Shown in pieces: positions 1-8,856 of a stretch of 64,000 bases of DNA. A program made the position numbers and the translations under genes. Each line of letters opens with the position of its first letter. The stretch's first letter is position 1. Source of the DNA: an uncultured Prevotellaceae bacterium (GTDB taxonomy: Bacteria > Bacteroidota > Bacteroidia > Bacteroidales > Bacteroidaceae); contig CADCIB010000002.1 of assembly GCA_902801375.1 (NCBI GenBank), forward strand, positions 62,001-126,000, in the 5' to 3' direction. A model generated the notes under the pieces. That model did no database searches. It saw nothing but the letters and a program-made list of their open reading frames with translations, and was not told where the DNA came from.

Positions 1-3000
1 AGTGATGTTGTTGATCTCGCTTTGCAGGAACGAGTTCAGCGCGCTGTTCATGGAGAAGCCGTTGGTGTTGCCGTCGGCAAGGTACATGCCTGTGGTGAGC
101 ATGGTGACGGCGAGTTTGCCTCTTTGCTCCACAGACATCGTCTGCAACTCGTTGTGCAATTGCATGTCTTCTGGTGCATCGAGGGTGAACTCCAGTCCCA
201 TGTCGTTGAGTGTCTTGGTGATGATGACGCCGCAGTCGAAATAGACGCTTCGTCCCACGCCATTGTCCGACGAAACGGTGGCCTTGACGTGTTCGGTGGC
301 TGTGATGTTGAGCGTGGGGTTCATGGGTTCGCCAGTGAACTCAATGTAGCTGCCGTCCTGGATGGTGAAGGTTCTCAACGGGATGATGGGCAGCGAGTAT
401 TTCATTTCGCCATTCGATAGCGTGTAGCGACCGGTGAGACGGAGGTCGTCGGCCGTGTCGTACATCATACGGAGGGTGCCGCCGCCCATGAGGTCGATGT
501 AGTTGGTCTTGTCGGCATTGAGATAGGCCATCACATGAGCACCCTTCGATACATCCACGGTCATGTCCATGTTGAAGCCGTTGAGCGGTGGACGGTTGAC
601 AACGGTCTGTGTGGTGTCGCTGAAGTCGGTGAACTTCACCAGTTCGTCCAGCTGATTGTCTGTGGTCAACGGTGTGTCGCGCATGATGTAGTTGAGGTCA
701 GTTGTTCCCAATACATCGAGCTTGCCGCGCATCTTCAGTTGGTCGAGCGGACCGTCAATGCGTCCGAAGAAATTGACGAAGGCCTGTCCGTAGGCCACGC
801 TGCGGCTGTTCTCTTTCGCATCGATCAGTTTGAAGTTGTCGGCACGCATCCGCACATTCATGCGTATTTTGTCCAAGTTGGTGAAGTCGATGTCGCCCGC
901 CATGTTCAGCGGATTCTCGTTGTAGGCATACATCTCGAAGTTTTCGAGCAGCAGGTGGCTACCCACGATGCGCACAGGGTCGTTGCTGAAACGCATGTCG
1001 ATGCCGTAGGGGACGCTGACCATGTGGCAGGAGTCGAGGAACACCTCGCCGTTGACTTTCGGACGCTCCAGCGAACCCTTGATGCTCAGGTCGCCCTCAC
1101 CGTAGCCTTTGAAGCCGAAGAGCTGGTCGGGTATGAAACCGTTGACAAGCGACATGGGCAGGCGTTTGAGCGAAAACACCATGTCGATGGCATCTTTCCG
1201 GTCGGGGGCGTAGGTGCCTGAAACGGTGCCCACCTCCTGTCCTTCCACCGCCAGTGTGCCGTCGATGAAGTGCGAACCGTCTTCCAAAGGCATGTACACG
1301 AACTCCGTGCCGAGGTTGCCCATAGGGTTGCCTTCGTAGGTCATCTGGTTGACGGTCATCGACGATGATATCGTGAAGTGTTCTCCTTCCTCCACATAGT
1401 GGTAGTCGCCGTCCACCAGTCCGGTGATGTTGGGCATATAGGGAACGACGGAGGTGATTTCCTCCAGATTGAGCTTGTTGAGCGAAATGGTCAGGTCTTG
1501 CAAGGCATCCAGATTGTCGTCGTTGGAATAGAGTTTCACACCTGTGCCGTCGTCGGCAAGGATTTCCAGGTCGGCTGACACACGTCGGTTGTCAGCCAAG
1601 AATACGTAGTTGTCGGCATTGATGCGTGCGGGTCGGTAGGCGATGACGGCGTCATTGTCTTTCAGGTGCAGGCGTATGCCGTTTTCCTCCATTGCGGCTT
1701 CTGCTCCGAGACGTATGCCGAGCTTGTCCTTGTCGTCGTAATAGCGAAGGTTGACGTTGGCACCGCGCTCAGTCAGACCGCCGTCGAAGAGCGTGTTGAA
1801 GACAAACTGCGGATTCTTGACACCGTTGCGTACTTGTCCGTTGAAGGCAATGTTGGTGGAGTCCGACACGAAGTTCACGCGCACCGTATCGAGTTGCATA
1901 CTGTCCACCATGAGCGTGAGCAGGCGGATGTTGCCGTTCAGGCCCTCTGCGGGTGAGGTCTTCAGGTCGATGTCAGCATCTTGGAAGGTATAGCCCATAT
2001 CGGCCAAGAGTCGGCTGAATAGGTTGTTGCTGCCCGTTTGCAACTTGATGCGTGCATTGGGGAGGCGTTGGCGCAGAGCCATCTGGTCGATGTGTTTCTC
2101 TTTCAGCTGTTTGCTCACCTCGCTCATCAAGTTGTCGCCCACCTTCATCAATTGCTTGTAACCACCAGAAGCGTCCATTTTCAGACGGAAGTCACCACTG
2201 TTGATGATAGCATGCGTGGTGTCGCGGCGGGTCAGGATGTCCAGGGCGATGTCGTCGGGCCTATAGACATTTGTACTGTTAGGCTCCTTGCCTGCAGTGC
2301 GGATGGTCAGGTCGCTGGCATAGCCATTCACCTTGTAGAAGTCCTTTTGATCGGTAGAGATGTCGAAATGGCCGCATCCGGCTACGGTCATGGGTTCGTC
2401 GGTGAGATGCAGTTGGTAGAGATCGGCGTGGGTGAGGTCGGCCGATACAGTTGCCTGGAGGTTCTTGGTGCCTGTAAGGGCATCGACATTGATGGTGCCT
2501 TTCAACAGTTCATTGTTGGCGAGGATGTCGGCATGTACTTTCCCATTTCCCACTTTGGCCTGTCCGCTGATACCGTTCAGGTTGTATTTCCCATAGCCAA
2601 ACTGGGTGATGTTGGTCGTTGCTTCCAGTTTCGTCTTGGGCGAGAGGATGTCTGTACCTGCCCCCTTCAGGCTGATGTCGCCGGTGAAGGCCGTCATGTC
2701 CATGTCGGGGAGGAAGTGCTTGAGTTGCAGGTTGTTGGCCTTGATGTCGGCCTGGTAGGTCATGTTTTGGGTGTCGATGCTGCCTTTCAGCTTCATCCTG
2801 CCGCTGCCCTCCGTGGCCACGATGTCGGCAGCATAGCTTGGTCCGTCGGCCTTGATGGTTCCGGTCAGTCCTATGCCCTTGGGAATACGGATTCCATCTA
2901 AGGTTCCTTTCGGCAACATTGTCGTAGCGAAGCCCAGGTCCTGCGTCTTGGCATCGACCGTCAGGTTGGCTTTCAGGTGGCTGATGTCGTCGAGGTTAGA

Positions 3001-4239
3001 GAGCGTTCCCTTGGTGTTGATGTTGAAGGCCGACGGCAGCTTGGCGTTCAGACCCGCCAGTTGCAAGTGTTTCATGTTGCCCTTGGCCACCACCTTCATG
3101 GTCAGCGGAGCGTTGGGCCAGCTCTTCCAGGTCTTGCTGTCGATGGCATTGCCGGCCATTCTCACCATGTCTTGTTTGCCGATGGTGGCATCGCCTGCGA
3201 TGCTGAGCTCGCCGGGGTGCTTCTCGTCGAAGGCATTCATGTCCATCGCCACTTGCGCATTGATGCTCGACTCAGGCGTGCGTAGCTTCAAGTCGGGCAG
3301 ACTGATGCGCTGGTCGCTGATGTCTACGGTGCCCGACAGTTCCTCCAGATTGAGCCCACTTTTCTCCTGAAACGAGGCATTGCCCACTTTCATGGCCACT
3401 TCGGTCTCGCCCGTCGGGGGGCTTTTAAACACCAAAGAATCAATGTTGAGGTGAATGTCGCTCAGCGCTAAGTGGTTGTAGTCCAACCCCTCACGTCGTG
3501 GTTCGAAGCGGTTGTCGTAGGTCAGGCTTCCATCGTTCCAGTCTATCTTGCCTATCTGGTAGAGTCCGTTTTCCAAGTCGATGTTGCCGTCTGTTGCCTC
3601 CACCTTATTCATATATACGTGTGCGCGAAGGGTGTCGCCAGGCAAGGTGAGGCTCACTTGTGTACGTTCCACGTTCAGCTTGTCTACCAGAATCTTCCAC
3701 CGGTTTTCACTCGTAGTGGTGTCCTCAGGAACCGAGTCGGCCATCTCCACATGAATGTTGCCGTCTTCCAAAATGGCCTCGTCGAGCCGGAGAGTATCGC
3801 CGCGCAGATTGATGCTGCCAGCTTGCAGGCGCAGTTTCTCGGCGGTACCTCTGACACGGGCGGCATCCACGAAGTCGGTCGTGTTGAAGCGCAGGCCGTT
3901 CACTTCCAGTTCGTCCACCTCCACCTGCTTTTTCAACAGCGGCCATAGCTGCACGTCCACCACCAGGCTGCGTATGTCGGCTATGGTGTCTTTGCATTGC
4001 GGCAAAGAGTCGTTCTGACGGAGCATGCGAAAGCCCTCCAACCGCAGGTCGAGCGGGAATTGCAGGCGCACGCGTTCCACGCTGATGTCCATCCCCGTCT
4101 TTTCGCTGGCCACGCTCGCCGCCTTCTTCACGGCCCAGTTCTGGATGGGTGGGATATATAGCGACACGGCCAGCATTGCCACAAGCAATACGGGTGCCAA
4201 TAGCGCAATCCCCATCCATTTCAGGACTTTCTTCATCAT
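1..4239 (-). CDS. TamB/AsmA-like translocation and assembly module protein (3' end off window)
   Basis: Large envelope protein of the TamB (DUF490) type. Members are anchored in the inner membrane, span the periplasm as a long beta-taco, and help lipids or outer-membrane proteins reach the outer membrane. The frame is open from the ATG at 4239 to the left edge: 1413 codons, no stop. It starts MMKKVLKWMGI, with one N-terminal membrane segment at about residues 5-30, followed by an AsmA-like stretch (KKAASVASEKTGMDISVERV). The rest is repetitive beta-strand sequence with many D/N/G turns and recurrent patterns such as LKGTINVDAL. The part nearest the window edge matches the conserved C-terminal TamB domain (LRMMYDTADDLRLTGRYTLS). 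The gene is transcribed alone from a TAnnTTTG promoter at 4260-4267. Family assignment is confident; the end of the gene is not visible. Confidence 0.85.
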   Translation of the reverse strand, partial: MMKKVLKWMGIALLAPVLLVAMLAVSLYIPPIQNWAVKKAASVASEKTGMDISVERVRLQFPLDLRLEGFRMLRQNDSLPQCKDTIADIRSLVVDVQLWPLLKKQVEVDELEVNGLRFNTTDFVDAARVRGTAEKLRLQAGSINLRGDTLRLDEAILEDGNIHVEMADSVPEDTTTSENRWKILVDKLNVERTQVSLTLPGDTLRAHVYMNKVEATDGNIDLENGLYQIGKIDWNDGSLTYDNRFEPRREGLDYNHLALSDIHLNIDSLVFKSPPTGETEVAMKVGNASFQEKSGLNLEELSGTVDISDQRISLPDLKLRTPESSINAQVAMDMNAFDEKHPGELSIAGDATIGKQDMVRMAGNAIDSKTWKSWPNAPLTMKVVAKGNMKHLQLAGLNAKLPSAFNINTKGTLSNLDDISHLKANLTVDAKTQDLGFATTMLPKGTLDGIRIPKGIGLTGTIKADGPSYAADIVATEGSGRMKLKGSIDTQNMTYQADIKANNLQLKHFLPDMDMTAFTGDISLKGAGTDILSPKTKLEATTNITQFGYGKYNLNGISGQAKVGNGKVHADILANNELLKGTINVDALTGTKNLQATVSADLTHADLYQLHLTDEPMTVAGCGHFDISTDQKDFYKVNGYASDLTIRTAGKEPNSTNVYRPDDIALDILTRRDTTHAIINSGDFRLKMDASGGYKQLMKVGDNLMSEVSKQLKEKHIDQMALRQRLPNARIKLQTGSNNLFSRLLADMGYTFQDADIDLKTSPAEGLNGNIRLLTLMVDSMQLDTVRVNFVSDSTNIAFNGQVRNGVKNPQFVFNTLFDGGLTERGANVNLRYYDDKDKLGIRLGAEAAMEENGIRLHLKDNDAVIAYRPARINADNYVFLADNRRVSADLEILADDGTGVKLYSNDDNLDALQDLTISLNKLNLEEITSVVPYMPNITGLVDGDYHYVEEGEHFTISSSMTVNQMTYEGNPMGNLGTEFVYMPLEDGSHFIDGTLAVEGQEVGTVSGTYAPDRKDAIDMVFSLKRLPMSLVNGFIPDQLFGFKGYGEGDLSIKGSLERPKVNGEVFLDSCHMVSVPYGIDMRFSNDPVRIVGSHLLLENFEMYAYNENPLNMAGDIDFTNLDKIRMNVRMRADNFKLIDAKENSRSVAYGQAFVNFFGRIDGPLDQLKMRGKLDVLGTTDLNYIMRDTPLTTDNQLDELVKFTDFSDTTQTVVNRPPLNGFNMDMTVDVSKGAHVMAYLNADKTNYIDLMGGGTLRMMYDTADDLRLTGRYTLSNGEMKYSLPIIPLRTFTIQDGSYIEFTGEPMNPTLNITATEHVKATVSSDNGVGRSVYFDCGVIITKTLNDMGLEFTLDAPEDMQLHNELQTMSVEQRGKLAVTMLTTGMYLADGNTNGFSMNSALNSFLQSEINNIT

Positions 4240-4259
4240 TCTTGATGGTTATTTCGCTG

Positions 4260-4267
4260 CAAAAGTA
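4260..4267 (-). promoter_or_regulatory. Bacteroidota -7 promoter element for the TamB-like gene
   Basis: Read on the minus strand this is TACTTTTG, a match to the Bacteroidota -7 consensus TAnnTTTG. It lies 20 nt upstream of the ATG at 4239. Confidence 0.6.
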
Positions 4268-4432
4268 AACAATAATCCCCGAAACGCCAAATGATTCTGT
4301 GATTATTTTCATCAGGAAAAAACTATCGTTTGCTGCTTCATCTGGTACCGATGATAATTGTTTTAAATCAATAAATCGCCTTAAAAAAACATATTTCCTG
4401 ACAAAAGTTTTTCGTAACTCATTGATTCTTCG

Positions 4433-4440
4433 TACCTTTG
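4433..4440 (+). promoter_or_regulatory. -7 promoter element for the leader RNA and lytic transglycosylase
   Basis: TACCTTTG matches the Bacteroidota -7 element. Transcription should begin near 4444-4447, leaving a leader of about 160 nt before the ATG at 4604. That is far longer than most leaders in this window. Confidence 0.65.
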
Positions 4441-4444
4441 CACC

Positions 4445-4600
4445 CGCATTCAGACAAGTGCCCGCTGCCACGAGGTGGTTATGGCACCTAAAGTTTAACA
4501 GAGGTTGGTGGCGTATCCTATTGTGAAGACAGGTATCGCCGAGGGCGTCAGAAAGCAAGGCATGCGAGCCAAGCCAGTCCTGACCTCATAAAAATAGAGA
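4445..4600 (+). ncRNA. Structured 5' leader RNA with three hairpins, class unknown
   Basis: Three stem-loops follow one another between the promoter and the ATG at 4604. Hairpin 1: 4458-4462 pairs with 4483-4487 and, inside, 4468-4471 with 4475-4478 around a GAG loop. Hairpin 2: 4510-4513 pairs with 4537-4540 and 4517-4519 with 4531-4533, separated by a symmetric UAU/UAU internal loop. Hairpin 3: 4547-4551 pairs with 4580-4584, then GC/GC, an AA/AA internal loop and GGC/GCC (4559-4561 with 4568-4570) around an AUGCGA loop. There is no U-tract, so this is not a plain terminator. It could be a cis-regulator of the transglycosylase or a separate small RNA. I do not recognise any known riboswitch consensus. 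Confidence 0.5.
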
Positions 4601-4603
4601 AGG

Positions 4604-5032
4604 ATGAATAAAACGTTTAAGGTATTAATGGTCTGTTTTGTGCTGATGCTGTCAATGCCCGCTGTCACCCTCGCTGGTGGCAAGGCTAAGGCCCGCAAAG
4701 TGAACTGGGAACCCGTGATGAATGCCATCATTCAGGTGGAGAGCAATGGAAAGGCTCATGCGAAGAACGGAAACCAGTGCGGACCGATGCAGATCACTCC
4801 GATTATGGTTCGCGAGTGCAACAATATCCTGAAAGAGCGTAACAGCACGAAACGTTACAAAATGTCCGACCGATTCAGCGTAGCTAAATCGAAGGAGATG
4901 TTCCTGCTCATCCAGTCGCACCACAATCCTAGTAACGATGTGGAACACGCCATCAGGTCGTGGAATGGAGGGCCGAACTACAGTGTGAAGCACACACAAA
5001 GGTATTACGAGAAAGTAAAGAGTTTCCTCTGA
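4604..5032 (+). CDS. Small secreted lytic transglycosylase-like protein (SLT fold)
   Basis: 142 aa protein with a signal peptide (about residues 1-24, ending VTLAGG) and one lysozyme-like SLT domain. Known SLT proteins cleave the MurNAc-GlcNAc bond of peptidoglycan in the periplasm. Visible motifs are the putative catalytic Glu46 in IIQVESNG, the GPMQITP block (GLMQI-type) and the late WNGGPNY motif (usually NGG), followed by TQRYYEKV. The domain is near minimal size with no anchoring or LysM domain. The gene has its own promoter and an unusually long structured leader (4445-4600), and a good terminator follows at 5059-5101, so it is monocistronic. Regulation through the leader RNA is an inference. 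Confidence 0.75.
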   Translation: MNKTFKVLMVCFVLMLSMPAVTLAGGKAKARKVNWEPVMNAIIQVESNGKAHAKNGNQCGPMQITPIMVRECNNILKERNSTKRYKMSDRFSVAKSKEMFLLIQSHHNPSNDVEHAIRSWNGGPNYSVKHTQRYYEKVKSFL

Positions 5033-5058
5033 ACGAGGTGCTCCTTTTTTATGGAAGA

Positions 5059-5101
5059 TGCGGAGATACGAAGCCCAAGGGCTCCTGTCGCCGCATTTTT
5101 T
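5059..5101 (+). terminator. Rho-independent terminator after the transglycosylase
   Basis: Outer stem TGCGG (5059-5063) pairs with CCGCA (5091-5095) and an inner AGCCC/GGGCT stem lies between them. A run of T follows from 5096. Confidence 0.7.
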
Positions 5102-5145
5102 CGTTGAAAAAAAACAGAACACTTGGCCATTTGGAAAATGTTCAC

Positions 5146-5153
5146 TACATTTG
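5146..5153 (+). promoter_or_regulatory. -7 promoter element for the TPR sensor kinase
   Basis: TACATTTG, with TTGG about 22 nt upstream. It lies downstream of the in-frame ATG at 5123, which argues for translation starting at 5186 instead. Confidence 0.6.
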
Positions 5154-5185
5154 CACACAACAAGCAATCTGTAAATATCATCGTC

Positions 5186-7024
5186 ATGAATCATCCCACT
5201 ACTACGCATCGTTTCATATTCTTCACGTTAGGTATCGCTGCCCTGATTCTTGTCGCCTGCACAGGGCGTCAGATTCCTTCGGGAAACGGCGCCACCTCAT
5301 CGGCAGCTGATCAACAACTCAATGTCCTGGCCGACAGCATTTCCGACTGTCTCGATGATCCGTCGACTTATGCCTTGGCCGACTCGATGCTCCGTCAGGT
5401 CTTTTCCATGCCTGACATAGAGAAAGCGGAAGCTTGGCCCATCTTCGTCTACCATCAGGGCATGTACCACTTCTACACAGGCGACATGGCTCAGGCCAAG
5501 ACCAGGTTTCTGCGGCTCAATGGCATGCTGCCCCTCCCCGTGCAGGACAATCTCAGCATCAGCGTGCCACAAACGCTTGGCATCATCTACCGACGTGAGG
5601 CACAGACAGACTCGGCCCTCTACTACTACGACCGCGCTCTGCAGGCTGCCATCGCGCAGAACGACGAGGAATGGCTCGGCACCTGCTATCTGAACGTGGG
5701 CATACTCTACAACACCATAGGCCAATACGACCAGGCGCAGCCCTTCCTCGACAAAGCCGTACACTACGCACAAAAGACCGACGACGGCTATACACAGCTG
5801 TGCGGCCAGCAGGCACGGGCTAATAACGAAGTAAACTTAGGAAAAACAAAGGAGGCTGAGCTTGACATCCGACAGGCCTACTCGCTGGCACTTGAGGCCG
5901 AGTCTACCGACTGGCAGGTACGCTGTCTGAGCACCTTCGTGACGCTTTTCAATCAGGAACAGAAGCCCGACTCAGCGTCCCGCTATGTGGCCATCGGCTC
6001 AGAACTACTGTCGCAACTACCGCCTGAAGGGATAACTGCCATCGGTTTCCTGACTGCACGCGCGAACTACAATTATAATATAGGGCAATGGCAACAGGCT
6101 GTTGTCGACTACAGTAGTGTGATGAAAACAACGAATGCTACGCACGAGAGCGATGTGCTTGTTCGGTTGGCCAAAGCCCAAGAACACTTAGGCAACTATG
6201 CCGAAGCGCTGCACACGATGGATGTCGCTCGCCAGCGTACCGACTCCGTCGCTTCGGCTAAAATGACAATGCAACTCGCCGACTTCGACGTGAAGTACAA
6301 GACGTTGGAGAAAGACCTCGAGATAGCCCGGCTGACGACACAACGCCTGTGGCTGTCGTTGGGATTGCTGGCATTCGTGCTTGTGGCTGCTGCTTTGTGG
6401 CTGTGGCTTCGTGGCCGTCGCCAGCGCCGCGAGGCACAGATGCGCATCGCCACCTTGGAGAAGGAGCGCAGCCGCATAGCCAAAGAGCTGCACGACGGCG
6501 TGTGCAACGACCTGCTGGCTCTTGAGATGCAGTGCGCCACAGGCTATGATGCCGAACTTCTACAACAGGAACTGGGCCGCCTGCGCTCGCAGGCACGCGA
6601 CCTGAGTCATCAGCTCATGCCCCCGGAGTTCTCGCATCTCTCCCTCCCACAGCTGTTGGCTCATCAAGCTGAACGTGTCAGTAGGACTACGGCTCTCCAG
6701 ATGACTTTCGCCGCCAATCCTTCCATCGACGACAGCTGTTGGCAAAAACTATCGTCGAAACAGAGCCACGAACTCTACCGCATCGTGCAGGAGCATGCAG
6801 CCAACATCCTGAAAGGAGGCACGGCCAAGCATCTCGATGTGCAGCTGATGCAACAGCCTGACGGCAGTCATCGGCTCACGCTCAGCGATGATGGTCAAGC
6901 TTCTAAGGCTACTTCCGCCACTGGCATCGGCAACCGTACCTTCGCCGACCGCATCACCAGCATCGGTGCTCAGGCCACAGTTACCACGTTCGACAACAAC
7001 AACCTCCTCGACATCCGCTTCTGA
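5186..7024 (+). CDS. TPR-containing sensor histidine kinase (HisKA_3, NarX/LytS-like)
   Basis: 612 aa membrane sensor kinase that probably phosphorylates the NarL-type regulator encoded next. It starts with a lipoprotein-like signal (LILVACTG), then tetratricopeptide repeats over about residues 60-370, presumably periplasmic. One membrane segment at about 387-408 (LWLSLGLLAFVLVAAALWLW) is followed by a basic linker and the HisKA_3 dimerisation helix with phosphoacceptor His436 in KELHDGVCND. The C-terminal ATPase domain is compact: N-box in IVQEHAANILKGG, G1 in LSDDG, G2 in TGIGNR. The start at 5186 is preferred over 5123 because the promoter lies between them. The lipobox cysteine combined with a later transmembrane helix is common in this Bacteroidota group, so lipidation is uncertain. 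Confidence 0.85.
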   Translation: MNHPTTTHRFIFFTLGIAALILVACTGRQIPSGNGATSSAADQQLNVLADSISDCLDDPSTYALADSMLRQVFSMPDIEKAEAWPIFVYHQGMYHFYTGDMAQAKTRFLRLNGMLPLPVQDNLSISVPQTLGIIYRREAQTDSALYYYDRALQAAIAQNDEEWLGTCYLNVGILYNTIGQYDQAQPFLDKAVHYAQKTDDGYTQLCGQQARANNEVNLGKTKEAELDIRQAYSLALEAESTDWQVRCLSTFVTLFNQEQKPDSASRYVAIGSELLSQLPPEGITAIGFLTARANYNYNIGQWQQAVVDYSSVMKTTNATHESDVLVRLAKAQEHLGNYAEALHTMDVARQRTDSVASAKMTMQLADFDVKYKTLEKDLEIARLTTQRLWLSLGLLAFVLVAAALWLWLRGRRQRREAQMRIATLEKERSRIAKELHDGVCNDLLALEMQCATGYDAELLQQELGRLRSQARDLSHQLMPPEFSHLSLPQLLAHQAERVSRTTALQMTFAANPSIDDSCWQKLSSKQSHELYRIVQEHAANILKGGTAKHLDVQLMQQPDGSHRLTLSDDGQASKATSATGIGNRTFADRITSIGAQATVTTFDNNNLLDIRF

Positions 7025-7113
7025 CCTCTGATTCCGCATCGTCCCCGTTCGAAATCTGCCTTACAAAGAAGGCAAAACAACAGAAATGTGCGCGATTGAG
7101 GTGTACTTCATGG

Positions 7114-7134
7114 CTGTTTTTGTCACAAAAACAG
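7114..7134. promoter_or_regulatory. Perfect palindrome upstream of the response regulator, possible operator
   Basis: A 10-bp arm (7114-7123) is repeated inverted at 7125-7134 around a single central C. It lies in the 190-nt gap between kinase and regulator genes, about 65-85 bp upstream of the -7 element at 7199. It has no following U-tract in either direction, so a protein-binding site is more likely than a terminator. Confidence 0.35.
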
Positions 7135-7198
7135 GTGAAAGTTTATTCCATTCCATAAAATGGTGTGTCAAAAGTTTAGCGGAATGAAACTTTTTTCT

Positions 7199-7206
7199 TA
7201 ACTTTG
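7199..7206 (+). promoter_or_regulatory. -7 promoter element for the NarL-type regulator
   Basis: TAACTTTG ends 8 nt before the ATG at 7215, giving an almost leaderless transcript. It shows that the regulator has its own promoter, separate from the kinase. Confidence 0.65.
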
Positions 7207-7214
7207 CAAGCATC

Positions 7215-7892
7215 ATGAAGAATGTGACTCCTCATAAAACCTATAGCGTGCTTGCCCTCGACGATCACCCTGTGGTGCTTGAAGGCTTGAAGCATCTGCT
7301 CACAGCCCTCCACGGCGACATCGCCTGTGAGGGCGTCACAACCAGTGCCGCCCTGCACCGACAACTGGAAGAGGGCCGTTGCTTCGACCTCTTCATCCTC
7401 GACCTCGAACTGCCCGACGGCGATGGCTTCGCAGAAATAGCCACCATCCGCCGCCATTGTCCCCATGCCGCTATCCTCATCTACACCATGCACGAGGAAC
7501 CCTGGGTGGTGGCGCGTCTGGCGCAGCTTGACATCCAGGGCATCGTCTCCAAGGGAAGTCCCGTCGGAACGCTGGCCGAGGCGGTCGCCACCATTCGCAA
7601 TGGCGGCACGTTCTACAACGAGACCTTCCTGAAACAGATGCAGGAGAAGCTCACTGCCGCCACCATCGAAACGCCCGAATTCAGCACCCGTGAGCGAGAA
7701 GTCCTGCAGGGCATCTGCCAGGGGCTCACCACCAAGCAGATAGCTGACAGCATGTACCGCAGCACCAACACCGTAGGCACCTATCGCCGCCGCCTGATGA
7801 GCAAACTCGGTGTTCACAACGTTGCGCAGCTCATCGCCAAGGCGCAGCAGTTCCTTCAGCCTCCCTTAGGCGGCAAGGGCCTCTCGGATTGA
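7215..7892 (+). CDS. NarL/FixJ-family response regulator with LuxR-type HTH
   Basis: 225 aa cytoplasmic transcription regulator. The receiver domain occupies about residues 9-130: acidic pair Asp16-Asp17 in ALDDHP, phosphoacceptor Asp63 in FILDLELPDGDG, and the conserved Lys in VSKGS. The LuxR/NarL helix-turn-helix follows at about 155-215 (FSTREREVLQGICQGLTTKQ). It is the obvious partner of the kinase just upstream. The two are separated by 190 nt with an independent promoter, so levels of kinase and regulator can be set separately. The targets are unknown; the secreted genes immediately downstream (7959 and 8857) and the palindrome at 7114-7134 are candidates by proximity only. Confidence 0.88.
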   Translation: MKNVTPHKTYSVLALDDHPVVLEGLKHLLTALHGDIACEGVTTSAALHRQLEEGRCFDLFILDLELPDGDGFAEIATIRRHCPHAAILIYTMHEEPWVVARLAQLDIQGIVSKGSPVGTLAEAVATIRNGGTFYNETFLKQMQEKLTAATIETPEFSTREREVLQGICQGLTTKQIADSMYRSTNTVGTYRRRLMSKLGVHNVAQLIAKAQQFLQPPLGGKGLSD

Positions 7893-7958
7893 ATGAGGAC
7901 CAGGGAGAATATCATTGTTTACTACAAAATAACAGATGATACTTAAACTACTACCATC

Positions 7959-8819
7959 ATGAAAAGAATAATGTTGATATTGGCAACTGTACTTATGCTG
8001 CCTACGTTGCAGACAACTGCTTCAGCGCAGGGATGGCTCGAACAATTGGGCAGTGCAATTGTGAAAGCTGATAAGGACAGGCAAGCACAGCCTGTGCAAC
8101 AAAGTGCGCTCTCACCGCAAAAGAAAGAGAAAACCGTGAGCCAGAGCAAGCAGGTGGACCATCAAGGCGGCGCGGCTGTGCTGAATACCGATCCGAAGGC
8201 TTTGAATATCAGTCTGAATAGTGGTGGCGCAATCGTGACAGATGTCACCGTGGCACTGCCTTCCGACGGCAAGGAATATGTGTGTTGTGTGTTGATGAGC
8301 AATTATCAGTGGAGGGCTAGCACGTTGAACGATCTGCAGATGCTGAGCGACCAGCTTTGTTATGGCGAGCAGATGCTGACTGGAAACGGCCGCCAACAAA
8401 CGCTCACCATCAACGTACCCTTTGAGTATGACAAGATGCCAGCCGACGGCGATCGCTTGTATGTACAGGCGTACCTCGTGGATATGGCCAAAGCGAGTGT
8501 TGCGGGCATAGGAAAAATGGTGCTGGTAGACGAGAACAAGATCCGTAACTCCCTGCCTACATCAGAAGAATTTGAAGATGCCGTAGTAGGAGATATGATA
8601 GGCAACCTCTTCGATAACCTTTTCGGTGGCGGTGGAAATGATTCTTCCGACGACTCCGATGGTCAGGTGTGTCCCGACTGTGGCGGAAGTGGCGTCTGCA
8701 AAGTTTGCGGAGGCGACAAGAAAGATGTCAACGGCAAGAGCTGCTTCCACTGCACAGGGAATGGTAAGTGTTACCGTTGTGGTGGAAAGGGAAAGATAGT
8801 CGGATTCATGGGATTTTAG
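7959..8819 (+). CDS. Secreted protein with a C-terminal DnaJ-like cysteine-rich zinc finger
   Basis: 286 aa. A signal peptide (about residues 1-24, ending TTASAQ) is followed by a roughly 200-residue region of no family I can name, then a cysteine-rich tail from about residue 238. The tail has four CxxC-type motifs (CPDCGGSG, CKVCGG, CFHCTGNG, CYRCGGKG), the pattern of the DnaJ central zinc-finger domain. J-domain and substrate-binding parts of DnaJ are absent. Known DnaJ zinc fingers act in the cytoplasm, so one behind a signal peptide is unusual. It could bind metal or be an oxidised disulfide-rich module. The gene sits between the NarL-type regulator and a BspA-type protein, with no terminator visible in either short gap. 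Confidence 0.7.
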   Translation: MKRIMLILATVLMLPTLQTTASAQGWLEQLGSAIVKADKDRQAQPVQQSALSPQKKEKTVSQSKQVDHQGGAAVLNTDPKALNISLNSGGAIVTDVTVALPSDGKEYVCCVLMSNYQWRASTLNDLQMLSDQLCYGEQMLTGNGRQQTLTINVPFEYDKMPADGDRLYVQAYLVDMAKASVAGIGKMVLVDENKIRNSLPTSEEFEDAVVGDMIGNLFDNLFGGGGNDSSDDSDGQVCPDCGGSGVCKVCGGDKKDVNGKSCFHCTGNGKCYRCGGKGKIVGFMGF

Positions 8820-8856
8820 TATCCATTTTTTATAATCATCTTAAGCATTGTTCATC

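Noticed and set aside
2038-2901. Long plus-strand frames opposite the TamB-like gene.
   Set aside because: The minus frame is continuous for 1413 codons with domain-level sense; the plus frames are fragments without promoters.
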